Shown here: positions 26,183 to 35,428 of the stretch, piece after piece
Position numbering within the stretch: position 1 is the stretch's first letter
Layout of the letters: the number at the start of each line of letters is the position of its first letter
Source of the DNA: Lachnospiraceae bacterium
GTDB taxonomy: Bacteria > Bacillota > Clostridia > Lachnospirales > Lachnospiraceae
Assembly (NCBI GenBank): GCA_017503735.1
Contig: JAFVSN010000006.1
Location: forward strand, 154,255-218,254
Direction: 5' to 3'
DNA length: 64,000 nt
Position numbers and translations under genes: made by a program
Notes under the pieces: model-generated
The model's input: only the letters and a program-made list of their open reading frames with translations
Databases searched by the model: none
What the model was told of the DNA's origin: nothing

Positions 26183-27364
26183 TCATTCTCCTAAGGGATG
26201 CAATACCGCCTCATAACAACCGACTGTGAAAGAACGTCCCGGAAGTTCTGACGTTGTATAACCGGTTTCCATCACCTTTTCCTCTTCATACAACCACAAC
26301 ATACCGTCCGCCAGAACAAAAACCGACTCTCCGTCTGTATAAAAATTAGCAATATGTGCGGATTCCTTTTCCCGGATTTTTACCAGATACTGTTTATCCT
26401 CGGCAAAGGAATAACGGAGTCCGTTCGAAAAATAGATAGCATCCCCTGCGAGAAGAAACCCACTCGGAAAAGTCGACGAAAATGCAAGCTCTGTCACCGT
26501 TTCCGTCGTATCCGTTTCCACATCATAATGCATTAGAATATCCTTCTTTGTGTCATAATAATAAATCCCGTCCTCCGTAGTACAAAACAATGCCGGAAGC
26601 TTCGTCCACCCCACCGAACGTCCGTCAGACTCTCCCTGAGGCGTTTCAAAACAATATCCTACTACCGTTTTTTCCTCACCTTCCGAAATATCTGCAACCA
26701 ACTGATATTCCTTCCATCTTGACACGGTGCGCAACGGCGGCGGTAATTCCTCACTTTCCTTGTCTTCGAAGGAATAGAAAAACAAATGCCTTGTTCCGCT
26801 ACTCGTTCCGTCTTCATTGATATGTTCTTCATTTACCGCATAAAGAATCCCGTCCGGATACACCATCATCTCAAAGGTCGGTTCGTTAATCAACGCTTCT
26901 ACGCTTCCATCCGTCGGATCATAGGTCAGTATTGCTCCGTCCGCAAAGGAATCGAATGCATATGTGTCATAATCCTCCGCCCGAAAATATAAAACACCCT
27001 CTCGGCAATACAAATCCCGGGCAGAAATTTCTACCGCACATTCCGATTCTTCTCCTCGCTTGGCGTAGATATAATAGTCCCGCCCGTAATTCACATAATA
27101 GGTAATATCATACACAGGGTCCTTGCAAACCAGTACCGGATGATCCTCCGGCATATAGCTATAGGTTCCGATCACATTTTCCGCCACATTGCAGTAATAC
27201 GAGCCGTCTTTACCGACCACGGTAAGCTCATCCAGCACTTTCCCGGACTGTAAAGAAATCTTGTTTTCCGCAACCGACTTACTGAGACCTCCCTCCGTGT
27301 TCTTACACCCGCCAAGCGCAAGAACGGAAGCACACAACAAGCAACAAAGTGCAATTTTTCTCAT
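26183..27364 (-). CDS. Propeller-type lipoprotein
   Basis: The 393-residue product has a lipoprotein signal with lipobox A-L-G-G-C near residue 20 and many short beta repeats (D-Y-Y-I-Y-A, G-V-L-Y-F, D-G-I-L-Y, D-G-I-Y-Y-Y-D, D-A-I-Y-F-S-N-G) of a propeller of the DUF5050-like type. GGAGGGGAG precedes the ATG. It is the first gene of a two-gene operon with the propeller/solute-binding fusion. A similar protein is encoded at 57258-58430 in the agr region. The ligand is unknown. Confidence 0.75.
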   Translation of the reverse strand: MRKIALCCLLCASVLALGGCKNTEGGLSKSVAENKISLQSGKVLDELTVVGKDGSYYCNVAENVIGTYSYMPEDHPVLVCKDPVYDITYYVNYGRDYYIYAKRGEESECAVEISARDLYCREGVLYFRAEDYDTYAFDSFADGAILTYDPTDGSVEALINEPTFEMMVYPDGILYAVNEEHINEDGTSSGTRHLFFYSFEDKESEELPPPLRTVSRWKEYQLVADISEGEEKTVVGYCFETPQGESDGRSVGWTKLPALFCTTEDGIYYYDTKKDILMHYDVETDTTETVTELAFSSTFPSGFLLAGDAIYFSNGLRYSFAEDKQYLVKIREKESAHIANFYTDGESVFVLADGMLWLYEEEKVMETGYTTSELPGRSFTVGCYEAVLHPLGE

Positions 27365-27460
27365 TCTATTCTCTCCCCTCCGATACAGTTATTTCCTTTA
27401 GTTTATCACCGAATTCTAAACATTTCTTACAAGAAAAACGAAAGAAATCCGAAAGAGAAA

Positions 27461-27508
27461 AGCTCCCGACAACGAATCCTTTTCCATAAGAACTCGTTAT
27501 CGGGAGCT
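27461..27508 (-). terminator. Terminator after the DUF1854/ABC trio
   Basis: A 15-base stem (27461-27475 with 27494-27508) has one G-T wobble and is followed by TTTTCTCTTT on the minus strand. Confidence 0.8.
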
Positions 27509-27530
27509 TAATTAGTTCTATTCTTTTTTT

Positions 27531-29732
27531 CTACGCCCCTGCCGTCTCCTTCTTCGCCTGCATCTCAAGCTGGGCGGTTACAAGGCCGTAGTAGATACCC
27601 TTTCTTTCCATCAACTCGTCGTGGCTACCCATTTCCGCGATGCGGTGTTTATCAATTACCACCAGACGGTCTGCATTTTTCAGCGTCGATAAGCGGTGCG
27701 CAATGGCAAAGGTGGTCTTACCGGAGGTAAGACGTTCTAACGCAGTCTGTATCAGGTATTCGCTCTCCGTATCAAGGCTTGCGGTTGCCTCATCCAAAAT
27801 TAAGATCTTCGGGTTATTTAAAATTGCTCTTGCGATAGCGATACGCTGACGTTCACCGCCGGATAAGCGGCTTCCCTTTTCACCCACATAGGTGTTGTAG
27901 CCGTCCGGCATACGGGTAATAAAGTCGTGGGCATTTGCCATCTTGGCAGCCATAATCACTTCTTCTTCCGTTGCATCCGGCTTTGCGTAACGAATGTTAT
28001 TAAAAATAGTACCGGAGAACAGGAAGGTTTCCTGCAATACCACACCGATTTTGGAATGATAATAATCAAGATCAATGTCTTTAATATTTTCTCCGTCTAC
28101 TATAAGTTCTCCGTCATCCACATCATACAGATGCATGATAAGGTTGATGAGAGTGGACTTTCCGGCACCGGAAGCCCCCACAAGACCGATCATTTCTCCC
28201 GGCTTTACCGTAAGGTTAATGCCTTCTACCACCGGCTCGTAAGAATGATAACCGAAGGTGGCATTCTTAAACTCAATGGCACCGGTAATCTCCGGCTTGC
28301 ATGCCTTCTCTGTATTCTTAATCTTCGGCTCCTGGGTCATAATATCGTTGATACGTTCCATACTGGTTACCAGGTCCATAAGCTGACGCGGCAGGTTGTT
28401 AATCCATCCAAGATACATGTAAAGCATGGACGTATAACTGACAAACTGCATTACTTCACCGGCGGTCATGGTCTCGCCCAACACACTTCTTCCGCCATAG
28501 AAAATAACCAGATAAACACCGGCACCCATCAGGAAGTTAAGAAGCGGGAAAAACATCGCCCAAAATACTTCGTTTCTCTTCTGTACGTTCGCAAATACAT
28601 CGGAAAACATATTAAACTTATCGGATTCTTCCTGTTCCTTACCGTAGCCCTTTACTACATTCATACCGGAAATTACATCCTGTAATGCACTATGTACGTC
28701 ATCGGACTTTTTCCCCTGAAAACGGAACCGGCGATGAATGTTCTTCCTCCACAGCATGGAAACCACCGCGGCAATCGGCACAAAAATAAAAGAAATCAGT
28801 GCCAGCTTCCAGTTCAATACCAGCATGTAAATTACAACTGCCACAAACATGATAACTACCGTAAACATGTTACAGAATACATGCTCCATAAACATGCGGA
28901 TCCGGTTCGTATCGTGCATAATACGGTTCATCAGCGCACCCGGACGCTTCTCATGAATGTAAGACAACGACAGTATCTGAATCTTATTGTACAGTTTGGA
29001 ACGCAAATCCTTACCGATGGTAGAACCAAGCTTCGCACAACCGTAGCTCTTTCCGATATCTACCAAAGCAATTCCGATGCCCACTAAAAACATGGCAACC
29101 AACACCAACATCGCCGCAAAATACTTTTTTTCTCCACTGTACAATATCTCATCCACCAGGTACTTCTGAAGTTCCGGACTGAACAGACCGATAATTGCAC
29201 GGGTTACCATCAAAGTAATAATCGGAATCAACTGTTTTTTATAGGAACCCAGAAGCTGTACAATCTGGAAAAAGACACCTCTGCTTTTCCGGTTACAATG
29301 CGGACACTCTTTGGTACCCGGCAACGCTCTTCCGCAAACAAAACAGGTCTTTTCATTCTCTTCACTCTCTGCGCGTTCGTTGCTTCCGCTCTTTAAAAGC
29401 GCAACACCTCTTGCCACATAAGCATATCGTGCCAAATGCTTGGAAGAATACCGCACAATCAAAAAATCCTGTCCGTCCTTTACCGCATACAATACACCAC
29501 AGTTAATCCGCGGTTCCGCTTTCACCGCATCATACTCGGAAAGGTCGTATTCCTTTTCTTTCACAGCATCCCGCAACAGCATCAGCCGTTTATTTGTCAC
29601 CACGGTAAATGCATTTTTCACATACTTGCCGGAAAGATCACAATCATAAGGAACGGCATACAGCACCTCTTCTCCCTCTGTCAGGGCAAGGGCCGCAAGC
29701 TCCTTTGGACTTAATTCAAAATTTAATATCAT
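27531..29732 (-). CDS. ABC exporter with N-terminal PH-like domain and zinc ribbon
   Basis: The 733-residue product starts at the ATG at 29732 (MILNFELSPKEL) behind AGAGGAAA. The first 120 residues form a bacterial PH-like domain (G-E-E-V-L-Y-A-V-P-Y, T-V-V-T-N-K-R-L-M-L-L). A zinc ribbon CFVCG...CPHC follows near residues 130-150. Then come six membrane helices and a nucleotide-binding domain with VGASGAGKST, RLSGGERQR, ILILDEATASLD and I-A-H-R-L-S. All catalytic motifs are canonical. It forms a unit with the DUF1854 gene and the second ABC gene upstream. Confidence 0.9.
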   Translation of the reverse strand: MILNFELSPKELAALALTEGEEVLYAVPYDCDLSGKYVKNAFTVVTNKRLMLLRDAVKEKEYDLSEYDAVKAEPRINCGVLYAVKDGQDFLIVRYSSKHLARYAYVARGVALLKSGSNERAESEENEKTCFVCGRALPGTKECPHCNRKSRGVFFQIVQLLGSYKKQLIPIITLMVTRAIIGLFSPELQKYLVDEILYSGEKKYFAAMLVLVAMFLVGIGIALVDIGKSYGCAKLGSTIGKDLRSKLYNKIQILSLSYIHEKRPGALMNRIMHDTNRIRMFMEHVFCNMFTVVIMFVAVVIYMLVLNWKLALISFIFVPIAAVVSMLWRKNIHRRFRFQGKKSDDVHSALQDVISGMNVVKGYGKEQEESDKFNMFSDVFANVQKRNEVFWAMFFPLLNFLMGAGVYLVIFYGGRSVLGETMTAGEVMQFVSYTSMLYMYLGWINNLPRQLMDLVTSMERINDIMTQEPKIKNTEKACKPEITGAIEFKNATFGYHSYEPVVEGINLTVKPGEMIGLVGASGAGKSTLINLIMHLYDVDDGELIVDGENIKDIDLDYYHSKIGVVLQETFLFSGTIFNNIRYAKPDATEEEVIMAAKMANAHDFITRMPDGYNTYVGEKGSRLSGGERQRIAIARAILNNPKILILDEATASLDTESEYLIQTALERLTSGKTTFAIAHRLSTLKNADRLVVIDKHRIAEMGSHDELMERKGIYYGLVTAQLEMQAKKETAGA

Positions 29733-29792
29733 ATGGATTTCCTCTCTTGCCGTCATGCAAGCCGGTTGGGGCGTTGCATGGGAACCACAACC

Positions 29793-30347
29793 TTACAGGA
29801 ACAAATCTAACTTCTTCTGTTCCTTTATGGTAAGCTTCGATACATCCGGAATCTCAAACCGGTTTTCATCAATATCCGAAATTATGATTCTCGTATCGGA
29901 AAGATGCACCACCGCATTTCCTCCCATACGAATCACAAAGCGACAATGCCCCCTGTCGGTTTCCACGTCAAAGTACGCGAAACCGTACTGGTCCTTAATC
30001 TGATAAATTTTCGTAATAATCGGTGTAAAATAACGAAGCGCAATCTGCTCCGAAAGCATCGCCCTTACTTCCTCCGGGAAGGTTTCCATACTCTCGATAA
30101 CACCGATTTCCTTTGAGGTTTCCTCTGCGGTACGAATGGAGATATACTTGCCCGGCTCGGAGAACGGGAACATCCGCACCACCTGTACACGGGAATACAC
30201 TTCTCCCTCTACCGTAAGACTGACAAAACCGCCTTCGGTACGGGCAAAGGTCGCCGTTTCCGGAGTCAGATAACGGAGACGGAGCATTGCTTCCGTTTCC
30301 TGTTCCATCTGCTCCAAACTAAATTCTTCTTCAAAATGATCTCTCAC
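29793..30347 (-). CDS. DUF1854 family protein
   Basis: The 184-residue product has no membrane segment and is made of beta-rich segments: L-R-Y-L-T-P-E-T, V-V-R-M-F-P-F-S-E-P-G-K-Y-I-S-I-R, E-I-G-V-I, R-Y-F-T-P-I-I-T-K-I, G-F-A-Y-F-D-V-E-T-D-R-G-H-C-R-F. This is the DUF1854 pattern. The family is known beside paired ABC exporters and in some proteobacteria is annotated as cyanophycin-associated; no cyanophycin gene is present here. It starts with GTG at 30347, seven bases after AGGAGG. It lies between the two ABC exporter genes, so it is probably their cytoplasmic partner. Confidence 0.85.
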   Translation of the reverse strand: MRDHFEEEFSLEQMEQETEAMLRLRYLTPETATFARTEGGFVSLTVEGEVYSRVQVVRMFPFSEPGKYISIRTAEETSKEIGVIESMETFPEEVRAMLSEQIALRYFTPIITKIYQIKDQYGFAYFDVETDRGHCRFVIRMGGNAVVHLSDTRIIISDIDENRFEIPDVSKLTIKEQKKLDLFL

Positions 30348-30356
30348 AATAGCCTC

Positions 30357-32741
30357 CTATTCCAGTCCCTTAAGTGCAAGAGCCTTTGTCTGCAATTCCA
30401 TCAGCTTGTAGTAGGTACCGCGAAGTTCGGTAAGTTCCTCCTGGGTTCCTTCCTCCGTAATCCGGCCGTGATCCAATACAATCAGACGGTCCGCATCACG
30501 CAGGGTAGACAAACGATGGGCAATGGAAAGCGTGGTACGATTCTTTACCAGATACTGCATGGACGTTTGAATCGCCTTCTCCGTTTCCGTATCCACAGAT
30601 GCCGTAGCTTCGTCTAAAATCAAAATCTTCGGGTTTGCTAAAATTGCCCGGGCTATGGAAATACGTTGTCTCTCACCGCCGGAAAGCTGACGTCCCGAGG
30701 AACCGATGACCGTATCGTAACCGTCCGGCATACGAAGAATAAACTCGTGGGCACTTGCAAGTACCGCTGCCTGAATAATTTCTTCCTTTGTGGCCGTCGG
30801 ATTTGCATAAGCAATATTCTGCTCTACCGTTCCCATAAAAATATAGGTTTCCTGAGATACCATCGCCACGTTACGACGTAAATCGTAAAAGGCCATATCC
30901 CTCACGTTAATACCGTCAATTAAAATCTGTCCTTCCTGCGGATCGTACATACGGGAAATCAGATTTACAAGAGTGGTCTTTCCCGCACCGGAACGACCTA
31001 CGATACCAAGCATCTCTCCCGGCTTAATATGTAAGGAAATATCCTTTAAAATCGGTTTGCTGATTTCATAGCCGAAAGTTACATGGTCGAGAACAATCTC
31101 GCCCTCCGGTTCGGACAGACGTACTGCCTGCTCCTTTTCCGTTACTTCCGGAATGGAATCCAGAATCTCAAACATACGCTGGGCACTGTTCATACTGTCG
31201 GACCAGTTGTTGAAAAATCCAGAAAAGAAGTCAAGAGGTCCCGCAAGCTGACCTACATATCCGGTAAAGGTAAGCAACATACCTACCTCAAAATAATCCG
31301 TTGCCATTACAAACCAAACACCCAGTGCCCAAACAATTAAGTTAATCAGCTCTCTCACACTGGAAAAGATAATCCGGAACTTATTGTTGTAGCGGACAAT
31401 ATCCACCTCTGCCTCGGAAAGCTTTTTATTTCCCTTTTCAAAACGGGTGATTTCATTTTCCTGCTGACCGAAGGCCTTTACCACACGGGCACCGGTCAGG
31501 TTATCGTTTACATTACTGTTTACGGTACGCTCTTTTCTGTGACGACGTCCGTACAAGCCCCAAAGCTTCGGACGAAGCTTCATACTGATGAAAATCGTAA
31601 TCGGCATCAGCACCACCGCCACGATTGCCAGCTGCCAGCGCATGGAAAACATCACCGTCAGAGTAGCAATAATCGTAAATCCGTGTACAAAAGCGTAGGG
31701 CAATACATCCACGAAAAATCCGGTAACCCGGTCCGCATCGCTTAACACACGGGTCATTAAGCTACCGGTCTGTCTGCTCTTAAAGAACTGGATAGACAGC
31801 TTTCCCATCTGGTTAAACACGTCCTTTTTCATATCCCGGACAACGCTTACCACCACCTTCGCGGTAATCACACCGTGGATAATCTGGAACAGCTGCAACA
31901 CCAGTCTCGTTAAGAACATAACCACCACAAGAATGGTCAGTGCCGTAAATACCTCTACTTTTTCAAGCCCAAACGGCTCTAAAAAGGTAAGGTTCTTCCG
32001 TAATACATAATCGTACAGCACCGTACCGCTCAAATACGGCCAGATCAGATTTAACAGTGCCGTAATAATGATGCTGGCAAACAACAAAACCAGTGCGCCG
32101 GTATAGGGCTTAAAATACGAAAAGGTACGTACAAAAACCGACTTACGGTCCATACACTTCGGACAAATTTTCCGGTTCATGTCCGGATACATGGTACCGC
32201 ACTTCGGGCAATACTCCTCTTCCTCCGGCCCACCGTGGCCACCCCGTCCGAAACGACCGCCCGGCCTGCCGTGTCCTCCATGCCCACCGTGTCCGGTCTT
32301 CCCTTCATGCGTTTCTCCTTGTTCAGCATTGTCCAGATGCTCAAATTCACGCACAAGCTCATATGCATTTTTAATACAAAAATTAGAAAATGCGGCAAGA
32401 ATACGATCCGTTCCTTTTACCTTTGCGGTAAGAACGGCGCATGCCACCTGACGTTCAATCCTTGTCTCGGAAAGCTCCTCCACGGAATACACGACAAGAT
32501 TCCACTCTCGCAATTCCTTCGGCTCATCCGACACCGGATATCCCTTAAAGATATGCACCTCCGATTTGACTTCCGGAGAAGAGGCTATCGCCAACTTCTC
32601 CTTTGTCAGTACCAAATACCCGTCCGCATATTCACAGGCGGTATTCATATCGGTGCGTGCCCCCGATAAAATCTGATCTTTTTCAATTCCCTGCTGTTTT
32701 AACAGGCTCCATACCGTTTCCGGCATTTTCGGTATACGCAT
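30357..32741 (-). CDS. ABC exporter with N-terminal PH-like domain, His/Gly linker and zinc ribbon
   Basis: The 794-residue product has an N-terminal beta domain of about 140 residues (L-V-L-T-K-E-K-L-A-I-A), a His/Gly-rich linker (GHGGHGGHGRPGG), a zinc ribbon YCPKCG...CPKC near residues 180-205, then six membrane helices and a nucleotide-binding domain (VGRSGAGKTT, QLSGGERQR, ILILDEATASVD, I-A-H-R-L-S). The layout mirrors the partner exporter at 27531-29732. GAAGGAG precedes the ATG. The gene is the first of the trio. Confidence 0.9.
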   Translation of the reverse strand: MRIPKMPETVWSLLKQQGIEKDQILSGARTDMNTACEYADGYLVLTKEKLAIASSPEVKSEVHIFKGYPVSDEPKELREWNLVVYSVEELSETRIERQVACAVLTAKVKGTDRILAAFSNFCIKNAYELVREFEHLDNAEQGETHEGKTGHGGHGGHGRPGGRFGRGGHGGPEEEEYCPKCGTMYPDMNRKICPKCMDRKSVFVRTFSYFKPYTGALVLLFASIIITALLNLIWPYLSGTVLYDYVLRKNLTFLEPFGLEKVEVFTALTILVVVMFLTRLVLQLFQIIHGVITAKVVVSVVRDMKKDVFNQMGKLSIQFFKSRQTGSLMTRVLSDADRVTGFFVDVLPYAFVHGFTIIATLTVMFSMRWQLAIVAVVLMPITIFISMKLRPKLWGLYGRRHRKERTVNSNVNDNLTGARVVKAFGQQENEITRFEKGNKKLSEAEVDIVRYNNKFRIIFSSVRELINLIVWALGVWFVMATDYFEVGMLLTFTGYVGQLAGPLDFFSGFFNNWSDSMNSAQRMFEILDSIPEVTEKEQAVRLSEPEGEIVLDHVTFGYEISKPILKDISLHIKPGEMLGIVGRSGAGKTTLVNLISRMYDPQEGQILIDGINVRDMAFYDLRRNVAMVSQETYIFMGTVEQNIAYANPTATKEEIIQAAVLASAHEFILRMPDGYDTVIGSSGRQLSGGERQRISIARAILANPKILILDEATASVDTETEKAIQTSMQYLVKNRTTLSIAHRLSTLRDADRLIVLDHGRITEEGTQEELTELRGTYYKLMELQTKALALKGLE

Positions 32742-32850
32742 AATGTTCTCCTTCTATCAGCGAAACAACCTCATCGTTTCAAACACAATTAGTTTCTTTC
32801 CCCGGATTCCCTTCGGAGGACAGCTTCTACACCATATATTCTTTCTTTTC

Positions 32851-34644
32851 TTATTCTTCCGTAGTCGCGGTAATGGCAAGGGCCAGCTCGGTAAGCTGCT
32901 TGTCGTCTACCACATTCGGAGCATCCGTCATAAGACAGGAGGCATCCTTTACCTTCGGGAATGCAATTACGTCACGGATAGAGTCTTCTCCTGCCATGAG
33001 CATCACAAGACGATCCAAACCGTATGCAAGACCTGCATGCGGCGGAACACCGTACTTGAACGCATTCAGTAAGAATCCGAATCTTTCATAAGCTGCTTCC
33101 TTTGTAAATCCTAACTTTTCAAACATCTTTTCCTGTACGTCGTTCTGGAAGATACGCACGGAACCGCCACCGATTTCAGTGCCGTTAAGTACGATATCGT
33201 AAGCCTTTGCACGTACTTTGCCCGGGTCGGTATCAAGAAGTGCAAGGTCCTCTTCCATCGGCATGGTAAACGGATGGTGCATTGCCACGAAACGTCCCTC
33301 TTCTTCATCATACTCCAGAAGCGGGAACTCCGTTACCCACAGGAAATTAAACTGCTTCTTATCCAACAACTCTAACTGCTTTGCAAGCTCCAAACGAAGC
33401 GCGCCAAGCACGTCGTAAACTACTTTATTCTTGTCTGCCGCAAACAGGAGTAAGTCGCCCGGTTCACCGCCCATGGCAGCAACCAATGCGGAAAGCTCCT
33501 CTTCCGTCATAAACTTCGCAAAGGAAGACTTAATGTTGCCGTCTTCTTCCACCGCAAGATAAGCAAGACCCTTTGCGCCGTAGCCCTTTGCAAACTCAAC
33601 AAGAGCATCAATCTTCTTACGCGGCATCGCAGCCTGCCCCTTCGCGTTGATGCCGCGAACGGAACCGCCGGCATCCAGAGCACCGGTAAATACGCCGAAA
33701 CCGCACCCCTTTACCACGTCGGAAACATCGGTCAGTTCCATACCGAAACGGGTATCCGGCTTATCGGAACCGAAACGGTCCATAGCTTCCTGCCAGGTCA
33801 TACGCTGAATCGGAAGCTGCACATCCATATTCAGAACTTCCTTAAACAGCTTCTGAAGAAGACGTTCATTGACATCAATCACGTCGTCGATATCCACAAA
33901 GGAAAGCTCCATATCAATCTGGGTAAACTCCGGCTGACGATCCGCACGTAAGTCCTCATCACGGAAACACTTTACGATTTGGAAATAACGGTCATAACCG
34001 GAACACATCAGGAGCTGCTTAAAAATCTGCGGAGACTGTGGCAATGCGTAGAAATTGCCCGGATGTACACGGCTCGGTACAAGATAGTCTCTTGCGCCTT
34101 CCGGTGTACTCTTGGTTAACATCGGCGTCTCGATTTCAAGGAATCCTTCGTCCGCAAGGAACTGTCTCGTTAACGTAGCCACCTTACTTCTCATCATAAG
34201 ATTTCTCTGTAAATCCGGACGACGAAGATCAATATAACGATACTTCAAACGAAGTTCTTCTTTTGTTTTGGAATCTTCCTCTACCGGGAACGGCGGAACC
34301 TCCGCCTCGGAAAGCACACGAAGTTCCTTTGCACGAACTTCGATATCACCGGTTGCCAGATTTTCATTTACCGCACCGGAACGTTTTACCACTTCACCGA
34401 CTACAGCAATTACGAATTCACTGCGAAGCTTCTCTGCTTTTGCAAAATTTTCACATCCGCAAGTATCCTCTTCAAAAATAATCTGAAGCAGTCCGGAACG
34501 GTCGCGCAAATCCAAAAAGATAATGCCTCCTTTGTTTCGGCTCTTCTGTACCCAACCCATAACCGTTACGGTTTCACCGATATTTGCGTTACTTACCTCA
34601 GTACATCTGTGGCTTCTCTTTAAACCCATCATTGATTCTGCCAT
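32851..34644 (-). CDS. aspS: Aspartyl-tRNA synthetase
   Basis: The 597-residue product is a bacterial-type class IIb AspRS. It has the N-terminal OB domain (TVMGWVQKSRNKGGIIFLDLRD), motif 2 in C-F-R-D-E-D-L-R-A-D-R-Q-P-E-F-T-Q, the bacterial GAD insertion, and motif 3 in G-L-A-Y-G-L-D-R-L-V-M-L. It charges tRNA-Asp. It is the last gene of the apt-relA-hemZ gene run, separated from the HD-GYP gene by 84 AT-rich bases. Confidence 0.97.
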   Translation of the reverse strand: MAESMMGLKRSHRCTEVSNANIGETVTVMGWVQKSRNKGGIIFLDLRDRSGLLQIIFEEDTCGCENFAKAEKLRSEFVIAVVGEVVKRSGAVNENLATGDIEVRAKELRVLSEAEVPPFPVEEDSKTKEELRLKYRYIDLRRPDLQRNLMMRSKVATLTRQFLADEGFLEIETPMLTKSTPEGARDYLVPSRVHPGNFYALPQSPQIFKQLLMCSGYDRYFQIVKCFRDEDLRADRQPEFTQIDMELSFVDIDDVIDVNERLLQKLFKEVLNMDVQLPIQRMTWQEAMDRFGSDKPDTRFGMELTDVSDVVKGCGFGVFTGALDAGGSVRGINAKGQAAMPRKKIDALVEFAKGYGAKGLAYLAVEEDGNIKSSFAKFMTEEELSALVAAMGGEPGDLLLFAADKNKVVYDVLGALRLELAKQLELLDKKQFNFLWVTEFPLLEYDEEEGRFVAMHHPFTMPMEEDLALLDTDPGKVRAKAYDIVLNGTEIGGGSVRIFQNDVQEKMFEKLGFTKEAAYERFGFLLNAFKYGVPPHAGLAYGLDRLVMLMAGEDSIRDVIAFPKVKDASCLMTDAPNVVDDKQLTELALAITATTEE

Positions 34645-34728
34645 TTCTTTTTTCCTCCTTCGTTTCTTTCCTGTTATAAGAAAATTATCAAAAAAGAAAC
34701 TTCACTCATTTTTATATAGTACACTATT

Positions 34729-35394
34729 TTATGCTCCGTGTAAATAGTGTTTTTTACGATTTGCAAAAGTTGCATACTCTTTTATTTCATTAAATTCTTC
34801 GGAATGATATAATTTTAAAAATTCTAAGAATATTCCCATATCCAGATCCTTGGAATCCTCAATCATCATCTCAAGAGCCGTGTCAAATTCAAAGGCTTTC
34901 CGGTACGGACGTTCCGACACCAGAGCGCAAAACGTATCACATACCTTTAGCACCCGGGCTGAAAACGGAATCTTGCTTCCCGCCAGATTATCCGGATAAC
35001 CGGACCCGTCAAAATTCTCATGGTGATGATAGACCGCCTGTACAATAGCATCGGGATATTCGCAAACCTCTAACATCTTCTTTGCGTTTTCCGCATGCAT
35101 TCGCATGTAGCGCATCTCTTCAATCTTCATGGCGCCTTTATTTCTGCCGTAAAGCATCTGCCCCATCTGTAATTTTCCGATATCATGAAGCCCTGCTGCC
35201 GTCAGCATCATCTCCTTATACTCATCGGCAATCCCGGAAGCCTCACAAAGAAGCCGTACGGTTTTTGTTACCAACACCCCGTGGTCAATGGCATCGGCCA
35301 GGTCTTCCTGTACCACCGCCCCGTTTCCGGTACGTTTGTATATTTCCATGATATTGTAATAGGTTCTTTCAAAATCATCATTTCCCTGATACAT
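34729..35394 (-). CDS. HD-GYP type phosphohydrolase
   Basis: The 221-residue product has AAGLHDIGKLQMGQMLYG and the HD-GYP signature H-H-H-E-N-F-D-G-S-G-Y-P, followed by ARVLKVCDTFCALVSERPYR. The family hydrolyses cyclic di-GMP or related dinucleotides. I chose the ATG at 35394 behind GCGAGGG; the longer frame would overlap hemZ. There is no receiver or membrane domain, so control must come from elsewhere. Confidence 0.85.
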   Translation of the reverse strand: MYQGNDDFERTYYNIMEIYKRTGNGAVVQEDLADAIDHGVLVTKTVRLLCEASGIADEYKEMMLTAAGLHDIGKLQMGQMLYGRNKGAMKIEEMRYMRMHAENAKKMLEVCEYPDAIVQAVYHHHENFDGSGYPDNLAGSKIPFSARVLKVCDTFCALVSERPYRKAFEFDTALEMMIEDSKDLDMGIFLEFLKLYHSEEFNEIKEYATFANRKKHYLHGA

Positions 35395-35428
35395 GATTTC
35401 CCTCGCTTTCCCTTTTTTTATCGAACAA

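Noticed and set aside
29793-30347. Cyanophycin metabolism locus because of DUF1854
   Set aside because: No cyanophycin synthetase or cyanophycinase gene is in the window; the link is only from annotations in other bacteria.
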